A stretch of DNA of 64,000 bases from Lacinutrix neustonica (lineage in GTDB: Bacteria > Bacteroidota > Bacteroidia > Flavobacteriales > Flavobacteriaceae), in contig NZ_CP113088.1 in assembly GCF_026625145.1 (NCBI RefSeq), forward strand, positions 124,001 to 188,000, given 5' to 3'. The first letter of the stretch is position 1. Every line of letters starts with the position of its first letter. Below are positions 1 to 11,967 of the stretch, in pieces. The translations under genes were made by a program, and so were the position numbers. Below the pieces are notes generated by a model that worked only from the letters and a program-made list of their open reading frames with translations, made no database searches and was not told the origin of the DNA.

Positions 1-880
1 AAATAACTGGAATATTGTTTTTTGCAAAGTGATAGTGGTCACTTCTGTAGTAGTAATTATTGCGATCATTTTCATCATTATACTTATAATCTAATTCTAA
101 ATTAGAGAAAGTATTGTTTATTTTTTCTGATATAAAATGAAGTTCCTTACTTATTCTATCTGCTCCAATAATATAAATGTAGTTAGGTTTTTTTTTGTGT
201 GCTTTATCGACACGACCGATCATGTCTATATTTAAATTAGCCATGGTTTTATTTAATGGATATACAGGGTTTTGAACATAATAACGAGACCCTTGAAGCC
301 CGATTTCTTCAGCGGTGAGATGTAAGAATAAGAGACTGCGTTTTGGAGAATGCCCCGCTTTCTCGGCCGCTTTAAATGCTTGTGCAATTTCCAAAATAGC
401 CATGGAGCCGTAACCGTTGTCATCTGCTCCAAAATGTACTTTGTTGTTTTCTAGTCCCAAATGGTCTAAATGACCGTGAAATGATAAGGACTTCATCCGG
501 TTTTTCTTTTCCTTTAATATAGGCCAATACGTTTTCTGTTGCCTGGATGTCCTTCGGAAGAAAGCTCAAAGGAATGTTTTGAAAATATGTTGAGTCATTA
601 ATACCTGGTTGTATGTCTTCTTTGATGTAGAAGTCTTTTAAAAAAGCAGATGCTTTTTTCGGCCTTCTTCTCCAACACCGCGACCTTGAAAATTTTCTGA
701 TGCAAACGCATATAAATTTGTTTTTAGTTCTTCAGCAGTTATCGTTTTCGAATACTTCTCAATGAGTAAACTGTCTGTAATGAGGACACCATTCTGTAAA
801 TTTTCAATTTTTGTTGTGTATTTGGTTTCTGCACAAGAACCAATTAACGTTAAGATACTAAGTATGATTAAGGATTTCAT
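1..880 (-). CDS. M28-family zinc peptidase, lipoprotein (partial, frame-broken)
   Basis: Probable exported metallopeptidase of family M28, which removes N-terminal residues from peptides using two zinc ions. The protein starts with a lipoprotein signal (LTLIGSC, Cys16), so it is likely membrane-anchored. Across frames I read SGHLDHLG (zinc His/Asp), FGADDNGYGS (bridging Asp) and LTAEEIGLQGS (catalytic and ligand Glu), in the order expected for M28. The window edge cuts off the C-terminal end. Two breaks interrupt the frame, at 658-662 (TTCGG) and 474-478 (CCGTG); restoring CCGG at each rejoins the domain. A -7 box at 899-906 supports the start at 880. Family assignment is firm; the substrate is unknown. 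Confidence 0.85.
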
Positions 881-898
881 TCATGAAAATTTGAATGT

Positions 899-906
899 CA
901 AATATA
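899..906 (-). promoter_or_regulatory. -7 promoter box of the M28 peptidase gene
   Basis: Reading the minus strand, TATATTTG matches the Bacteroidota -7 consensus TANNTTTG exactly. It lies 18 bases upstream of the ATG at 880, leaving a short leader. I see no clear TTG -33 element. This is inference from sequence only. Confidence 0.5.
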
Positions 907-993
907 TATAATTTAACATAAAAGAGACGGGTTTCCTTATTCAGAAATAGCGCTATTATTAAGTTACGCTCTCGTCTTAAATACGGCTGTTAG

Positions 994-1410
994 TTAATAC
1001 CTGTTGATTTGAATAATAGATAGAATAAATACGGCAGTCCAAATAATAACACGAAGCCAATTATAAAGAACTAGTTTAAGTAATAATTGAGAGTTACTGT
1101 TGTGGTGAGATAGTTTTTTATGAAGTGGGATAAAAAAGACAACTGTTGAAATCCAAGCCGGAATGACCAACACCAAATGCCATCCAGCAAGAGGCATTAC
1201 CTTTAGATACCAACTATAAATCGAGATAACCAATTGTGATAACATAAGGGGAGCCACAATGAGGGCCATGCGCATCGTGTAGTGACTATGCCGGAGGTAC
1301 AACTCTGTTTTATTGAAGTATTTAAAGGCAGGATAGATTAATAATTGTACCATCCGGATTAACACGACTAAGCCAAAATCGATGATGAGTTGTATGATAT
1401 TCCAAGTCAT
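994..1410 (-). CDS. Small integral membrane protein, unknown function
   Basis: A 138-residue hydrophobic protein with about four membrane segments (roughly residues 8-28, 47-67, 75-96 and 114-135) separated by short basic loops, including one rich in His and Lys. I do not recognise the family. Its ATG overlaps the stop codon of the upstream exonuclease gene (ATGA, 1407-1410), so the two are translationally coupled. No catalytic motif is visible. It may be a small DUF-type membrane protein; no function is assigned. Confidence 0.75.
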   Translation of the reverse strand: MTWNIIQLIIDFGLVVLIRMVQLLIYPAFKYFNKTELYLRHSHYTMRMALIVAPLMLSQLVISIYSWYLKVMPLAGWHLVLVIPAWISTVVFFIPLHKKLSHHNSNSQLLLKLVLYNWLRVIIWTAVFILSIIQINRY

Positions 1411-2753
1411 AGCTTACCAAAATCTTGTAATACTGTTCGCAATATTTTTTGCACGTTGTTATTGTCTTTCTGTCTAATTAAAAACGGTTCTAGTGCTTCT
1501 TCATGAGAAATCTGTTCGCTTTTATCTACAAAGCCGTAACCTAAATAGGTGCCATTTTTAATGAGCACAAAGGCCTCTTCTTGTGCATGCCTTCCTTGTT
1601 CTTTTAAGACCACATCTTTATTTTGAGTCACAATCTCACAAATGGCATTGGTAACACGTGAGTTGTAATTTTCTACGGATTCTTCTCCCTTACAGACTCC
1701 TTTGCAATTCTTAATGATGTAATGAGAACACGTCGTTACACCTTCTTGCAAATGACAAAATTTAGGACATAAACCAAACCGTTCACAAACGCGTTCTAAA
1801 AACAATCTGGCGTCTCTCAGACTAAAAAAAGTCATGATAGGGTTTGGGGTTGTTTTCGCATTATTAATGGCGATATGCATCACGTCATTTCTATCTTGAT
1901 AACTGAATAAAGCGAATTCTTTTATTGTGTTTTTTGCTACGGTATTATACTGCGGAAAATGATGTTTAATAGCTGCATCTTCCATCAATAGTGCAATCAA
2001 TTCACTGCCCGATAACTCAAAATCAACATCGGCTGTTTCTCGAACCATATCTAAGGATTTTTGAGCCTTACTATAAAAGTGACTGAGTACTCGCTTTTTT
2101 ATGTCTTTGGCTTTGCCTATGTAAATAATTTGACGCTTTTTATTCTTAAAATAATAAATGCCAGCCGCATTGGGAAGCGTATTAAAGACCTGATTAGGAA
2201 GGTTAGGAGGTAACGTGGCTTGTTTATTGTTTTTGTTTAGAAAGTGCGTAAATACGTCATGCGCTTTTTCTTGTTCTTGTAGTTTTTGAAACAAAATAAC
2301 GGTCGCTTCGGCATCCCCTCTTGCGCGATGCCTATCCACCAAATTAATCTGTAACGCAGTGCATAATTTACCCAAACTGTAGGACCGATGTCCAGGTAAT
2401 AATTGCCGGCTCAACCGCACGGTACATAATTTCTTTCTGTCGAAATCTAAATCAAGTAATTTGAATTCGTTTTTAATCACATTGTAATCGAAATTCACAT
2501 TGTGTGCAACAAAAACGGTGTCTTTGGTAATATCTATAATCTGTTGCGCGATATCCTTAAATTCCGGAGCATCGACAACTAATGCATTATCAATACCCGT
2601 TAACGCAGTAATGTGATCTGGAATATAGCAGTTAGGATTTACCAGAGACGTAAATTCATCTATAATTTTTTTACCATCGTATTTAAACACCGAAATCTCG
2701 GTAATACGATTGGTTCTTCCAGTAGTTTCAACGTCGATAATGGTGTAGTGCAA
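1407..2753 (-). CDS. DEDDh 3'-5' exonuclease fused to GIY-YIG nuclease (PolIII epsilon/Cho-like)
   Basis: A two-nuclease fusion. Residues about 1-170 form a DEDDh exonuclease like DNA polymerase III epsilon: IIDVETTG (Asp7, Glu9), AHNVNFD (Asp89) and HRARGDA (His142, Asp147). Residues about 195-275 form a GIY-YIG domain like UvrC/Cho: GIYYF followed by IIYIGKAKDIKKR. A Cys-rich stretch follows (CERFGLCPKFC and further Cys residues). The likely role is nucleotide-excision-type repair. I chose TTG at 2753 as start because a -7 box at 2775-2782 lies inside the longer frame that begins at 2795, and the DEDDh fold begins right after this TTG. The gene is coupled to the downstream membrane protein. 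Confidence 0.85.
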   Translation of the reverse strand: MHYTIIDVETTGRTNRITEISVFKYDGKKIIDEFTSLVNPNCYIPDHITALTGIDNALVVDAPEFKDIAQQIIDITKDTVFVAHNVNFDYNVIKNEFKLLDLDFDRKKLCTVRLSRQLLPGHRSYSLGKLCTALQINLVDRHRARGDAEATVILFQKLQEQEKAHDVFTHFLNKNNKQATLPPNLPNQVFNTLPNAAGIYYFKNKKRQIIYIGKAKDIKKRVLSHFYSKAQKSLDMVRETADVDFELSGSELIALLMEDAAIKHHFPQYNTVAKNTIKEFALFSYQDRNDVMHIAINNAKTTPNPIMTFFSLRDARLFLERVCERFGLCPKFCHLQEGVTTCSHYIIKNCKGVCKGEESVENYNSRVTNAICEIVTQNKDVVLKEQGRHAQEEAFVLIKNGTYLGYGFVDKSEQISHEEALEPFLIRQKDNNNVQKILRTVLQDFGKL

Positions 2754-2774
2754 TTTTTTTGCTTTTAAAGAACA

Positions 2775-2782
2775 CAAAGATA
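2775..2782 (-). promoter_or_regulatory. -7 promoter box deciding the exonuclease start
   Basis: The minus strand reads TATCTTTG, an exact TANNTTTG match. Transcription would start near 2768, downstream of the ATG at 2795. This rules that ATG out and points to TTG at 2753. No strong -33 element was seen. Confidence 0.5.
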
Positions 2783-2795
2783 AGAAATAGCACAC

Positions 2796-3150
2796 ATTTT
2801 ATTGTGCTTTTAGTGGTCAACACGAAAGTTAATCGTCTTTTGCAGCACCTGCTTCTGTTTGCAGTATGAACACATTTTACAGTTCCATTTATTAATTTCA
2901 TTGCTTTTACTGCTTCTAAGTTTATATTTTTATTCATTCATAAGTGTAAAAAATATTTTAACTTTTCATTATTAAAAAGAGCCATGAAAACGGGTATAGG
3001 TCGAATTTATTTATTTTTGATTCACAAAATAAAAGGTTATATTTAATATTATTGTATTATGGACTGCGATAATTTAAATAACTAGCAAAAATGGTTATTG
3101 AGTATATGTGAAAACTGTATTATAAGTGCCCAGCTCAACCAAATCATAAT
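2796..3150. other. Intergenic stretch without a convincing gene
   Basis: These 355 bases separate the minus-strand nuclease gene from the plus-strand signalling operon. A minus-strand frame starting at 2937 could encode a short Cys- and Lys-rich peptide, and a shifted frame holds a CKMCSYC stretch ending near 2816. Neither has a promoter box or recognisable domain. The rest is AT-rich and shows no repeat. Confidence 0.4.
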
Positions 3151-5962
3151 ATGACTATATATACTACAGTACTTTTAGAGTTTTTATTTCTTGCCTTAAG
3201 TATTCTTTTTTTATTTAAACAGAGATCCAGATTGGGTTTAGCACCATTGTATATTATTTTAGGGACTATACAATGTGCTCAAGCATTTTCTCGGCACTAC
3301 AATAAGTTTTGAATTGTTAGGTATGTATACTATATACCCAGGCTCTGTCATTATCTTTTCTACAGTGTTGTTTGCTGTTTTATTAATTTTTATAAAAGAA
3401 GGTGTTAAAAGTGCAAGAGCACTAATTATAGGGGTTATTATTTCAAATGTTTTATTATCGGCCTTATTTGGTATTACCTCTCTTCAAGAAATTGTTTTAA
3501 GGTCGTCAACCAACGGCTACCTAGAAAAGCCGGTGTTTATTTTAGATTACAGCTATTTTATGGTAGGGACTATTATCTTATTAATAGATTTTATTTTAAT
3601 GGTTATTCTATACCAGTTTTTAATGTCTAAAATTAAGAGCAACTATTACTTCTTCATTCTTTTTATAGCCTTAGCCTCAGTATTAATTTTCGATGCTTTT
3701 GCTTTTAATATTTTACTTAAGTACCATGCTCCAGATTTTGAAACGTCATTAATAGGTCATATAATTGGAAAGCTGGTTGCTGCTTTTATTTTTTCTATAA
3801 TTCTCTACCTTTATATTAAATATATCGATACAGAAGATAAAACCACAGGACTTCTCTCCGATCACAATAGAGGTATTTATGCCATATTAAGGTATCGAAA
3901 AAAATATAAGGACCTTAAATTAGAAAAGGCACAAGTAGAGAAAAAATTAGTCTCCCAATTAGAGGCCACCTTAAACAAAATTTCTGATGGTTTTATGTCT
4001 TTCGATACGCATTGGTGCTTTACTTACATAAACATCAAAGCAGGCGAATTTTTAGGTAAAAAACCAAAAAATTTATTAGGAAAACACATTTGGACTGAAT
4101 TTCCTAAAAGTGTGGGATTACCGTTTTATGAAGCTTATCAAAAAGCGGATAAAACACAGACGACTCAGAATTTACAAGAGTATCATGAAGGAATCGATAA
4201 GTGGTATGAACACCGAATTTATCCTTCAAGCAATGGGCTAAGCATTTATTTTACAGATATTACAGAACAAAAAAAGCTGAATTAGCTCTAAAAGAAAGTG
4301 AGCATCATCTTAGAGCCATACTTGAAACAGAGCCGTAATGTATAAAACAACTCAATAGAAAAGGCGAATTTATTTATTTAAATACCGCGTGCTTAGAAAT
4401 GCTTGAAGTCGAAAGCATAGAAATGGTGAAAGGTAAATCTATTTTAAGTTTCATTGGGCCTAAACATCAAGAAGCTTTTAAAAAATTAATAGCAGATGTG
4501 CTTAACGGCAATGAAACACATCTTGTATTTCAGTTAAAGGGACTGAAAGGTACCGTTAGATGGTTAAAAATTCATGCGGTACCTTTTAAAGAGGTAGACG
4601 GAAACATTGTTTCGTTTCTAGGCGTGACAAGAGACATTACTAATCGCAAGGAAGTGGAAAATCAGGTCACTAAAAACGAAAAACTTTTCCGCCATCTATC
4701 ATCTAACGCTCCCGTAGCGATATTTCAGACAGATACAGAAGGCGTTTGTAATTATGTGAATGAAGAATGGATAAAATATGCCGGACTGTCCTTTAATGAG
4801 GCTATGGGTTATGGCTGGTCTAAAGCTATCCATCCGGAAGATAAAGAAAGAGTATTGCGTGAATGGAAAGGGTCTGTACGCGATGAAATTGAGTTTGTTT
4901 CAGAACATAGGTTTCTAACAGATAATAAAATCACTTGGTTGTCTGTTAAAGCGGTAGGGACATTCGATGCGCAAAATAACTTGTATGGTTATATTGGTAT
5001 GGCCTTAGATATTACGGAACAAAAAAAGGCAGAGAAACTGTTAAAAGAAAATAGAGAGTATCTAGATAATATTATCAATAATATTGGTGATCCCGTATTT
5101 GTTAAAGACGAACAAAGCCATTTTCTTTTAGCAAATAATGCATTTTACAAATTGTTTAAGCGTTCAAAAGAAGAAATTTTAGGTAAAACGTTTGCTGAAG
5201 ATGTTCCTCGAGAAGAAAGAGAGCGGTATTTAAATATTGATCAACAAGTCATCTCTAAAGGTGTTGAACATGTTCATGAAGATAGCTTTATAGATAAAGG
5301 AGGGGAAACCCGATTTATTTCCACAAAAAAAACGCGGTTTATAGATGAGAGTGGTAAAAAATACCTCATTGGAGTTATAAGAGATATCACCAACCAAAAG
5401 ACGGCAGAAAAGCTATTGTCAGACAGCAAAAATCATCTGGATAATATTATCAGTAATATTGGCGATCCTTTATTTGTTAAAGATAAAGACAGTCGTTTAG
5501 TTATTGTTAATGATGCTTTTTGCGAAATTTTTAATCTTGATCGCAAAGATGTGATTGGTAAAACCTTAGCAGAAAACGTATCTCCGTGAAGAAAAAGAAA
5601 TTTTTCTGCGCATTGATAAGCAAGTAATGACCACGGGTATTGAAAATATAAATGAAGAGACCTTAACATTAAAAGGAAAAGAAAAACAAATAATTTCGAC
5701 AAAAAAAACCCGATTTATTGATGCTAGCGGACATAAATATCTGATCGGCATTATTAGAGATATTACGACACGTAAAAAAGCAGAAATAGAGTTAGAGCAC
5801 TATAGAACTAAACTCGAAGACTTAATCAAAATTAGAACCGACGAGGTGAATTTGAAAAATGAAGAATTACAACGCATGAATAAATTGTTTGTTGGAAGGG
5901 AATTACGAATGAAAGAATTGAAGACTATTATTAAAGAAATGCAATCAAAAAATGAGAATTAA
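3151..5962 (+). CDS. Membrane sensor with VUT-like N-terminus and tandem PAS domains, no kinase domain
   Basis: A long sensory protein of about 935 residues. The first ~230 residues are membrane segments resembling the VUT/TIGR00697 transporter-like domain (YPGSVIIFSTVLFAVLL); this assignment is moderate. Five PAS domains follow, three ending in DITEQKK, DITNRKE and similar linkers. The two C-terminal PAS copies are near-duplicates (REYLDNIINNIGDPVFVKD versus NHLDNIISNIGDPLFVKD). The protein ends in a coiled coil (NKLFVGRELRMKELK) without HisKA or ATPase domain, so it probably signals through the kinase encoded 42 bases downstream. Breaks: 3289-3294 (TCTCGG), an A-run near 4277, an in-frame TAA at 4336 (CCGT for CCGG) and 5584-5588 (CCGTG). 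The start at 3151 precedes the first membrane helix. Confidence 0.75.
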
Positions 5963-6004
5963 ATCCCCGACTAAATTAAGGAACCTTTTTAATTTTTCTT
6001 TATC

Positions 6005-8156
6005 ATGAAAAACAGCATGGTATATCATTTCTTTAAAAAACCGCTGGTAGCTGGTTTTACCACTTTGATAATTTTAATTTTTATTACCCAATATATTGCT
6101 TATCAAAAGTATTTACTTAATGAAAATGAACAAAAAAAAGAGATAAGCAATCGTGTAGATTTAATTAAAGAAAAACTACAAGCATTGGTGATGTATAGCT
6201 ATTCAGCTACAAAAACGCTGGCCTATATTGTAGAAAGAAATGGAATCCCCGCAGATTTTGATGCGATAGCCATTGAATTATTAGATCGTTATAAATATTT
6301 TGATGTTGTAGAATTGGTAAATGGTAAGGGGGTCATTACGCACGTGTATCCATTAGAAGATAATGAAGTGATTGGCTTTAATATTTTAACAAGTGCAGAA
6401 GCGAGTAGTGGAGCACTGACTACGATAAAGCGGAAAGATTTTTTTATTGCTGGTCCCATTAACCTCAAACAAGGTGGTGTTGCCATTATAAGCAGACAGC
6501 CTATCTTTATAAATGAAACATTCTCAGGCTTTTCAGCAGTAGTTACTAAACTGTCTACTTTTTTTAATGATCTCAATATCGATACTTCCAGCGATAGCAA
6601 TTACATGTATCAATTATCAAGGGTTAATGAAGATACTGGTGAAGAAGAGTTTTTTCTTGAAAACGATATGACCTCTTTTAAGTCATTTGCAGTCCCTATA
6701 GAAATGTCGTTTGGTGAATGGAAACTTTATGTGGTACCCGTGCAAGACACATTAAATACCGCTTTCTGGTTTGGAATATTTGGTTGTATCATCTCCATTT
6801 TATTTAGTTGGGCGGTTTGGTTTTTTGCAGGTCAATCCCAACGATTCAATACCTTAATGCATACTAAACTGGCTAAACAAGAAGCGCAATTAAAGTTGAT
6901 GTATGACACCACGAGTCGGCAAATAGAAAAAAGTGAATCTAATTTAAACCAGGCACAACAGATTGCTAAGCTGGGAAGTTGGGAGCGGGATATAAAAACA
7001 AATACATTGTCTTGGTCGAGAGAAATGTTTAGGATATTTGAAAAAAACCCTGAAACCTTTGAGGTCACCCGCGAAACGTTCCTTGATGCGGTATCTCCCG
7101 AAAATAGAGATATGGTATTAAAAACATATACAGAATCTGTAAAAAACAGAACTCCTTATCAATTAGTTTACCGTTTAGATCTTGGTGACAAAAAAAACAA
7201 ATATGTCAATGAACAATGTGAAACATTTTATGATAAAAATCAGAATCCTATAAAATCGTTTGGTACCATACAAGATATCACAGAGCGTTTCAATAACGAA
7301 AAAGAATTATTGGTTTATAAAAACGATCTGGAGAGATTGGTGGAGATACGAACCGAAGAACTTAATGATAGTAAAGAGGCCTTATTAAATCTTCACGGAG
7401 GACCTAAATTTTCAATCTGTTGCCTTAGAAAAAGAAAAAGTAAAAGCACAATCGGCAGATTTAATGAAGTCTGCATTTTTAGCCACCATGTCACACGAGT
7501 TAAGAACGCCCATGAATTCCATTATTGGCTTTACCGGAATACTTTTAAAAGAATTAGCAGGACCCTTAAATGACGAGCAAAAAAAGCAAATAAAAATGGT
7601 TAAAACCAGTGGCGAACATTTGTTAGGCTTAATTAATGATGTGTTAGATATCTCTAAAATAGAAGCAGGTAAATTAAGAGTGTCCTATTACCCTTTTAAT
7701 TATTTAGAATCCTTAGAAAGGATCATAGATTTTTTATTGCCGCAAGCCTCTGCTAAGGGGTTGATTATCACTACGGAAATAACAGAAATGACCATTACAC
7801 TCGTAAGCGATGAAAGGCGTGTGGAGCAAATTTTATTAAACTTACTTTCTAATGCCATAAAATTTTCAACCGATGGAAAAATCTTAATAAAAGTGGACGT
7901 GAAAGAAGATTTTTTGATAACACAAGTAATAGACCAAGGTATTGGAATAAGTGAAGCTGATATTATTAAATTGTTCATGCCTTTTATTCAACTTCAAGGC
8001 GGGTTGAGCAGAGTTCATGAGGGGACGGGTCTTGGGCTAGCTATTTGTAAAAATTTAGTTGAAAAATTGGGGGGTACCATTCATGTACACAGTCAAATAG
8101 GAAAAGGTAGTAATTTTACATTTAACTTGCCATTAGAACCACCAGAAAATTTATAA
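6005..8156 (+). CDS. CHASE-PAS sensor histidine kinase
   Basis: A membrane-bound sensor kinase. A first membrane helix (about residues 13-31) and a second (about 248-271) flank an extracytoplasmic CHASE-type ligand domain. A coiled coil, a PAS domain (ending GTIQDITER) and a HisKA domain follow, with the phospho-accepting His in TMSHELRTPMNS (about residue 497). The ATPase domain shows LLNLLSNAIKFS (N box), DQGIGIS (G1) and GTGLGLAICKNL (G2). The frame breaks once at 7393-7398 (TCACGG); restoring CCGG gives continuous coding through the coiled coil. The ligand is unknown. It probably phosphorylates the regulators encoded next. Confidence 0.88.
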
Positions 8157-8239
8157 TAAACATGATAATTCATTTTTTATTTAAAAGTAATATATTTAAC
8201 AATTAAGGGATTACCATTAGAATTAAAGGTCAAAAAAAT

Positions 8240-8612
8240 ATGAAGCCAACTATTTTAATAATTGAAGATAACGAGCAAAACATGTATATGTTGTCCTATT
8301 TGCTTTCTAAAAGTGATTACAATGTTATTGAAGCGTATAATGGCATTGAGGGGTTAAAAATAGCACATGAAACACATCCTGAAATTATTTTGATAGATAT
8401 CCAACTGCCGAGATATGGATGGTTATGAAATATGTATAAAATTAAGACATAATGGGTTGCCTAAAAACACCACAATAATAGCAGTCACCTCCTATGCTAT
8501 GGGTGGAGATAAAGAAAAGGCCATTGAAGCGGGAGCAGACGGGTACATAGAGAAACCGATTAACCCCGATACGTTTGTAAAACAAATGGAACATATTTAT
8601 AATGCTAAATAA
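8240..8612 (+). CDS. Single-domain response regulator (CheY/DivK-like)
   Basis: A stand-alone receiver domain of about 123 residues. It shows LIIEDNEQN (acidic pocket), LIDIQLP-MDGYE around the phospho-accepting Asp (about residue 54), VTSYAM (switch Thr/Ser) and EKPINPD (conserved Lys). The sequence is closest to DivK-type regulators that follow hybrid kinases. An inserted A at 8408-8412 (CCGAG instead of CCGG) breaks the frame just after the Asp loop; with CCGG restored it reads QLPDMDGYEI. It lies between the kinase and the sigma54 activator and is likely a phosphorelay partner. Confidence 0.85.
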
Positions 8613-8626
8613 TTGAATTCAAAAAC

Positions 8627-11600
8627 ATGAAAACTATATTAATAGTTGATGATATATTTGAGAACATCTACTTTCTTAGAATAATACTCGAGAAGGCAGG
8701 TTATTCAGTTATTGAAGCTAAAGATGGCAAGGAGGGCTTAGACCTATTAGAAAAAAATAATATTGATTTAATTATTTCTGATATTTTAATGCCGGTTATG
8801 GATGGCTATATGTTTTGTCAGGCTTGCAAAAAAAACAAAGATTTTAAAAACATACCCTTTCTTTTTTACACCTCGACTTATACCGAAAAGCCCGATGAAG
8901 ATTTTGCTTTAAAACTAGGCGCGAATCATTTTTTAAGAAAACCAACAGATCCGGATGTTATACTGGATTTAGTTCAAAGGTTATTAACGGATGATGCCCC
9001 GTTACCTAAACCAGATAAAAAGGCACCTTTTACAGAACAAGAGGTTTTAAAACTTTATAGTAAACGCTTAATAAGTAAATTAGAGCAAAGGAATTTAGAT
9101 CTTGAAAATGAAATTTCAGAACGAAAAAAAGCAGAGCAAACCTTAATTAAGGAGAATGAAATTTTAGATTTAATCGCTAGTAATAGTGCCCTTAAAAAAA
9201 TTTTTGATCGTATTCTTTTAAACTATCAAGCGCTTAATACTGATAATTACGGTTCCATTAGTTTACTTCAGGAAGACGGTATTCACCTTGAACTTGTTTC
9301 AGCCCCCTCATTACCTAAGCCATTTATTTTGGCGATTGAATCTGTGGTAATAGGAGAAAACGTAGGGTCTTGTGGCCGATCAGCATTTATTAAAAAACCT
9401 GTTATTGTCTCAGATATTGGTTCAGATGCGCTTTGGGACGACTATAAAGAGATCGCATTAAAGAACCAGTTAAATTCGTGTTGGTCTATTCCTATACTTT
9501 CAGACAAAAATCAAGTTTTAGGGACATTTGCAATTTATAGTCATGAAATTAAATCTCCATCTTTGGGAGATATCCGCGAATTAAATTCTGCAGTACGATT
9601 AGCACGAATTGCCATTATAAAATTCAATATCATGGCAGAAGTTAAAAAGAAAGATGAATCTTATAAATCATTAATTGATCATGCCAGTGATGCCATAATA
9701 ACCTGCTCATTTGATGGCGAGATAAATAATTTTAATAAGGCGGCTTCGAGCTTTCCGGGCTATACAACACATGAATTTTCAAAATTGAAAATTCAAGATA
9801 TTATTATTGGAGAGGTGATTCGGTATCCTAAAAATAAAGAAAAATTGCTGGCAGGGAAATCCGTACTTACCAATAGACAATTCCGTTATAAAAATGGAAC
9901 CATTATAGAAGTGGAGATTTCTGCTAAATTACAAAAGGATGGTCTCATTCTTGGAATTATTCGGGACATTACCGAGCGTATAAAGGCTGAATTGGATTTA
10001 AAATTGGCTAAAGAATTTACAGATAATCTGGTCATGTCTATGCAAGAAGGATTATTGATTGTTAATCTCGAAGGTAAAATTATAATGGTTAATGATTCCT
10101 TTTGCGATATGCTTGGGTATACTAGAGAAGCCCTAATAGGACTCAACCTGCCTTATCCCTTTGCCAAAGCGGAAGACTTTGAAGACATGTCCAAAACTAA
10201 GGAAAAAGTAGCTGCAGGAGACATATCTTCTTTCCAATTTGAATTTATCAGGAAAAGTGGAGAAAAATTCTTGGCTTCCTTTTTATCAGGAAACATAAAA
10301 AATGATACCGGCGAGGTCATCGCTTTGTTTGGCACCGTAAAAGATGTTTCTGAAGAAGAAAGAGTGAAACGAATTTTAGAAGCGAACGTGGCTAGATCTA
10401 AGCAAAAGAAAGAAGTTATTCTAAAATTAGCGCGTCTTGTAGGTGAAGATTTTGATGTTGCCTTAAAAAGCATAACAAAATTAGCAGCGACCACACTTAA
10501 AGTGGAACGCGTGAGTATTTGGAGCTTCAATTCTAAAAAAACAGCCATTTATTGTGAAAAATTATTTATGTTAAGTGATGGCTCACATACCAGTGGTCCA
10601 GAATTAAAAATGGCAGATAATAAGACCTATTTTAATGCGCTAAATAAAGAGCAAGCCATCCTTGTTCCTGATGTTGTTGATGATAATATTACCAAAGGGC
10701 TTACACAAGATTACTTGATTCCTAATAATATAGCGTCCCTAATGGATGTTTTTATAAATAGTACAGAAGGCTATTATGGGATTCTTTGTTTTGAGCATGT
10801 TGGTAAACCTAGAAAGTGGACTGCCGATGAGCAGGAATTTGCCTCGTCTATTGCAAGTATAGTCTCTTTAATGGTGGAAGGACAGGAACGTAAACAGGCC
10901 GAAAAAAACCTGCTGTTAGCGAATTCAGAACTCTCTAATGCTAATTTAGAACTCAATGCCTTACGTGAGCAATTAGAACAAGAAAACGTGTATTTACGTA
11001 ATGAGCTAGACTTGGTTTTTAATTATGAGGAAATGGTTTACGGCAGTGAAGCATTTAGTAATGTCCTCACAGAGGTTGAAAAAGTAGCACCTACCTCGGC
11101 GACAGTATTACTATTAGGTGAATCTGGTACTGGAAAAGAATTATTAGCCAGGGCTGTCCACAATACCAGTTCACGTAATAATAAGCCATTAATAAAAGTC
11201 AATTGTTCTGCGATTCCTAGAGAATTAATGGAGAGTGAGTTGTTTGGCCACAAAAAGGGCTCTTTTACAGGTGCGATTGATGATAAAATTGGAAAATTTG
11301 AATTGGCAGATGGGGGCACTTTATTTTTAGACGAAATTGGTGAGTTACCATTAGATATGCAACCCAAAATATTACGTTTTTTACAGGAGGGTGAAATTGA
11401 AGTGGTGGGAGGGACTACCGGATTAAAAAAATTAGATGTTCGCGTTATAGCTGCAACCAATAGAAATCTTAAAGAAGAAATAGAGAAAAAACAATTTAGA
11501 GAAGATCTATATTTTCGTCTTAATGTCTTTCCTATCGTAGTACCGCCACTAAGAAATCGTGTGGAAGACATCCCATTTCACGGTGGAGCATTTTATAGAT

Positions 11601-11960
11601 AAGTTTAACAAATCTTACGGGAAAAACATCAAGTATATTGCAGATGAGGCTATGAGTAAACTAAAAGCATACGATTGGCCGGGTAATATTAGAGAACTGG
11701 AGAATTTAATTGAACGCGCTTCTATATTATCAAACAGCGACATGTTAGTAATACCAGGTTTTGAATCTTCGACACATACAGCAAAACCAATTAATAATAA
11801 AGACCTATCCTTCGAAGTCGCGCAACGCAACCATATTATTCAAGTATTAGAGCAATGTGACTGGAAAATAAGTGGCTCTAAAAGCGCTTCGACCTTACTT
11901 AAATTAAAGCCAAGTACCTTGCGTGATAAAATGACAAAACTGGGTATTGTAAAACCTTAA
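8627..11960 (+). CDS. Receiver-GAF-PAS-PAS-GAF-AAA+ sigma54-dependent regulator
   Basis: An enhancer-binding protein of about 1110 residues. Domains in order: receiver (phospho-Asp52 in SDILMPVMDG), coiled coil, GAF, two PAS, GAF, coiled coil, AAA+ domain, and a Fis-type helix-turn-helix at the C-terminus. The AAA+ part has Walker A GESGTGKE (about 831), the sigma54 contact loop as GSFTGA rather than GAFTGA, and Walker B GGTLFLDEIGELP. It should hydrolyse ATP to open sigma54 promoters. The frame breaks at 11578-11583 (TCACGG for TCCGG), after NRVEDIPF and before the sensor-2 region (WPGNIRELENL). Dyads and a possible -24/-12 promoter just downstream suggest a nearby target. Confidence 0.88.
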
Positions 11961-11967
11961 GCAGTCA

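Noticed and set aside
2728-2937. 69-residue minus-strand frame upstream of the exonuclease
   Set aside because: It overlaps the nuclease start and its promoter and has no recognised motif; a Cys-rich shifted frame is also too weak.
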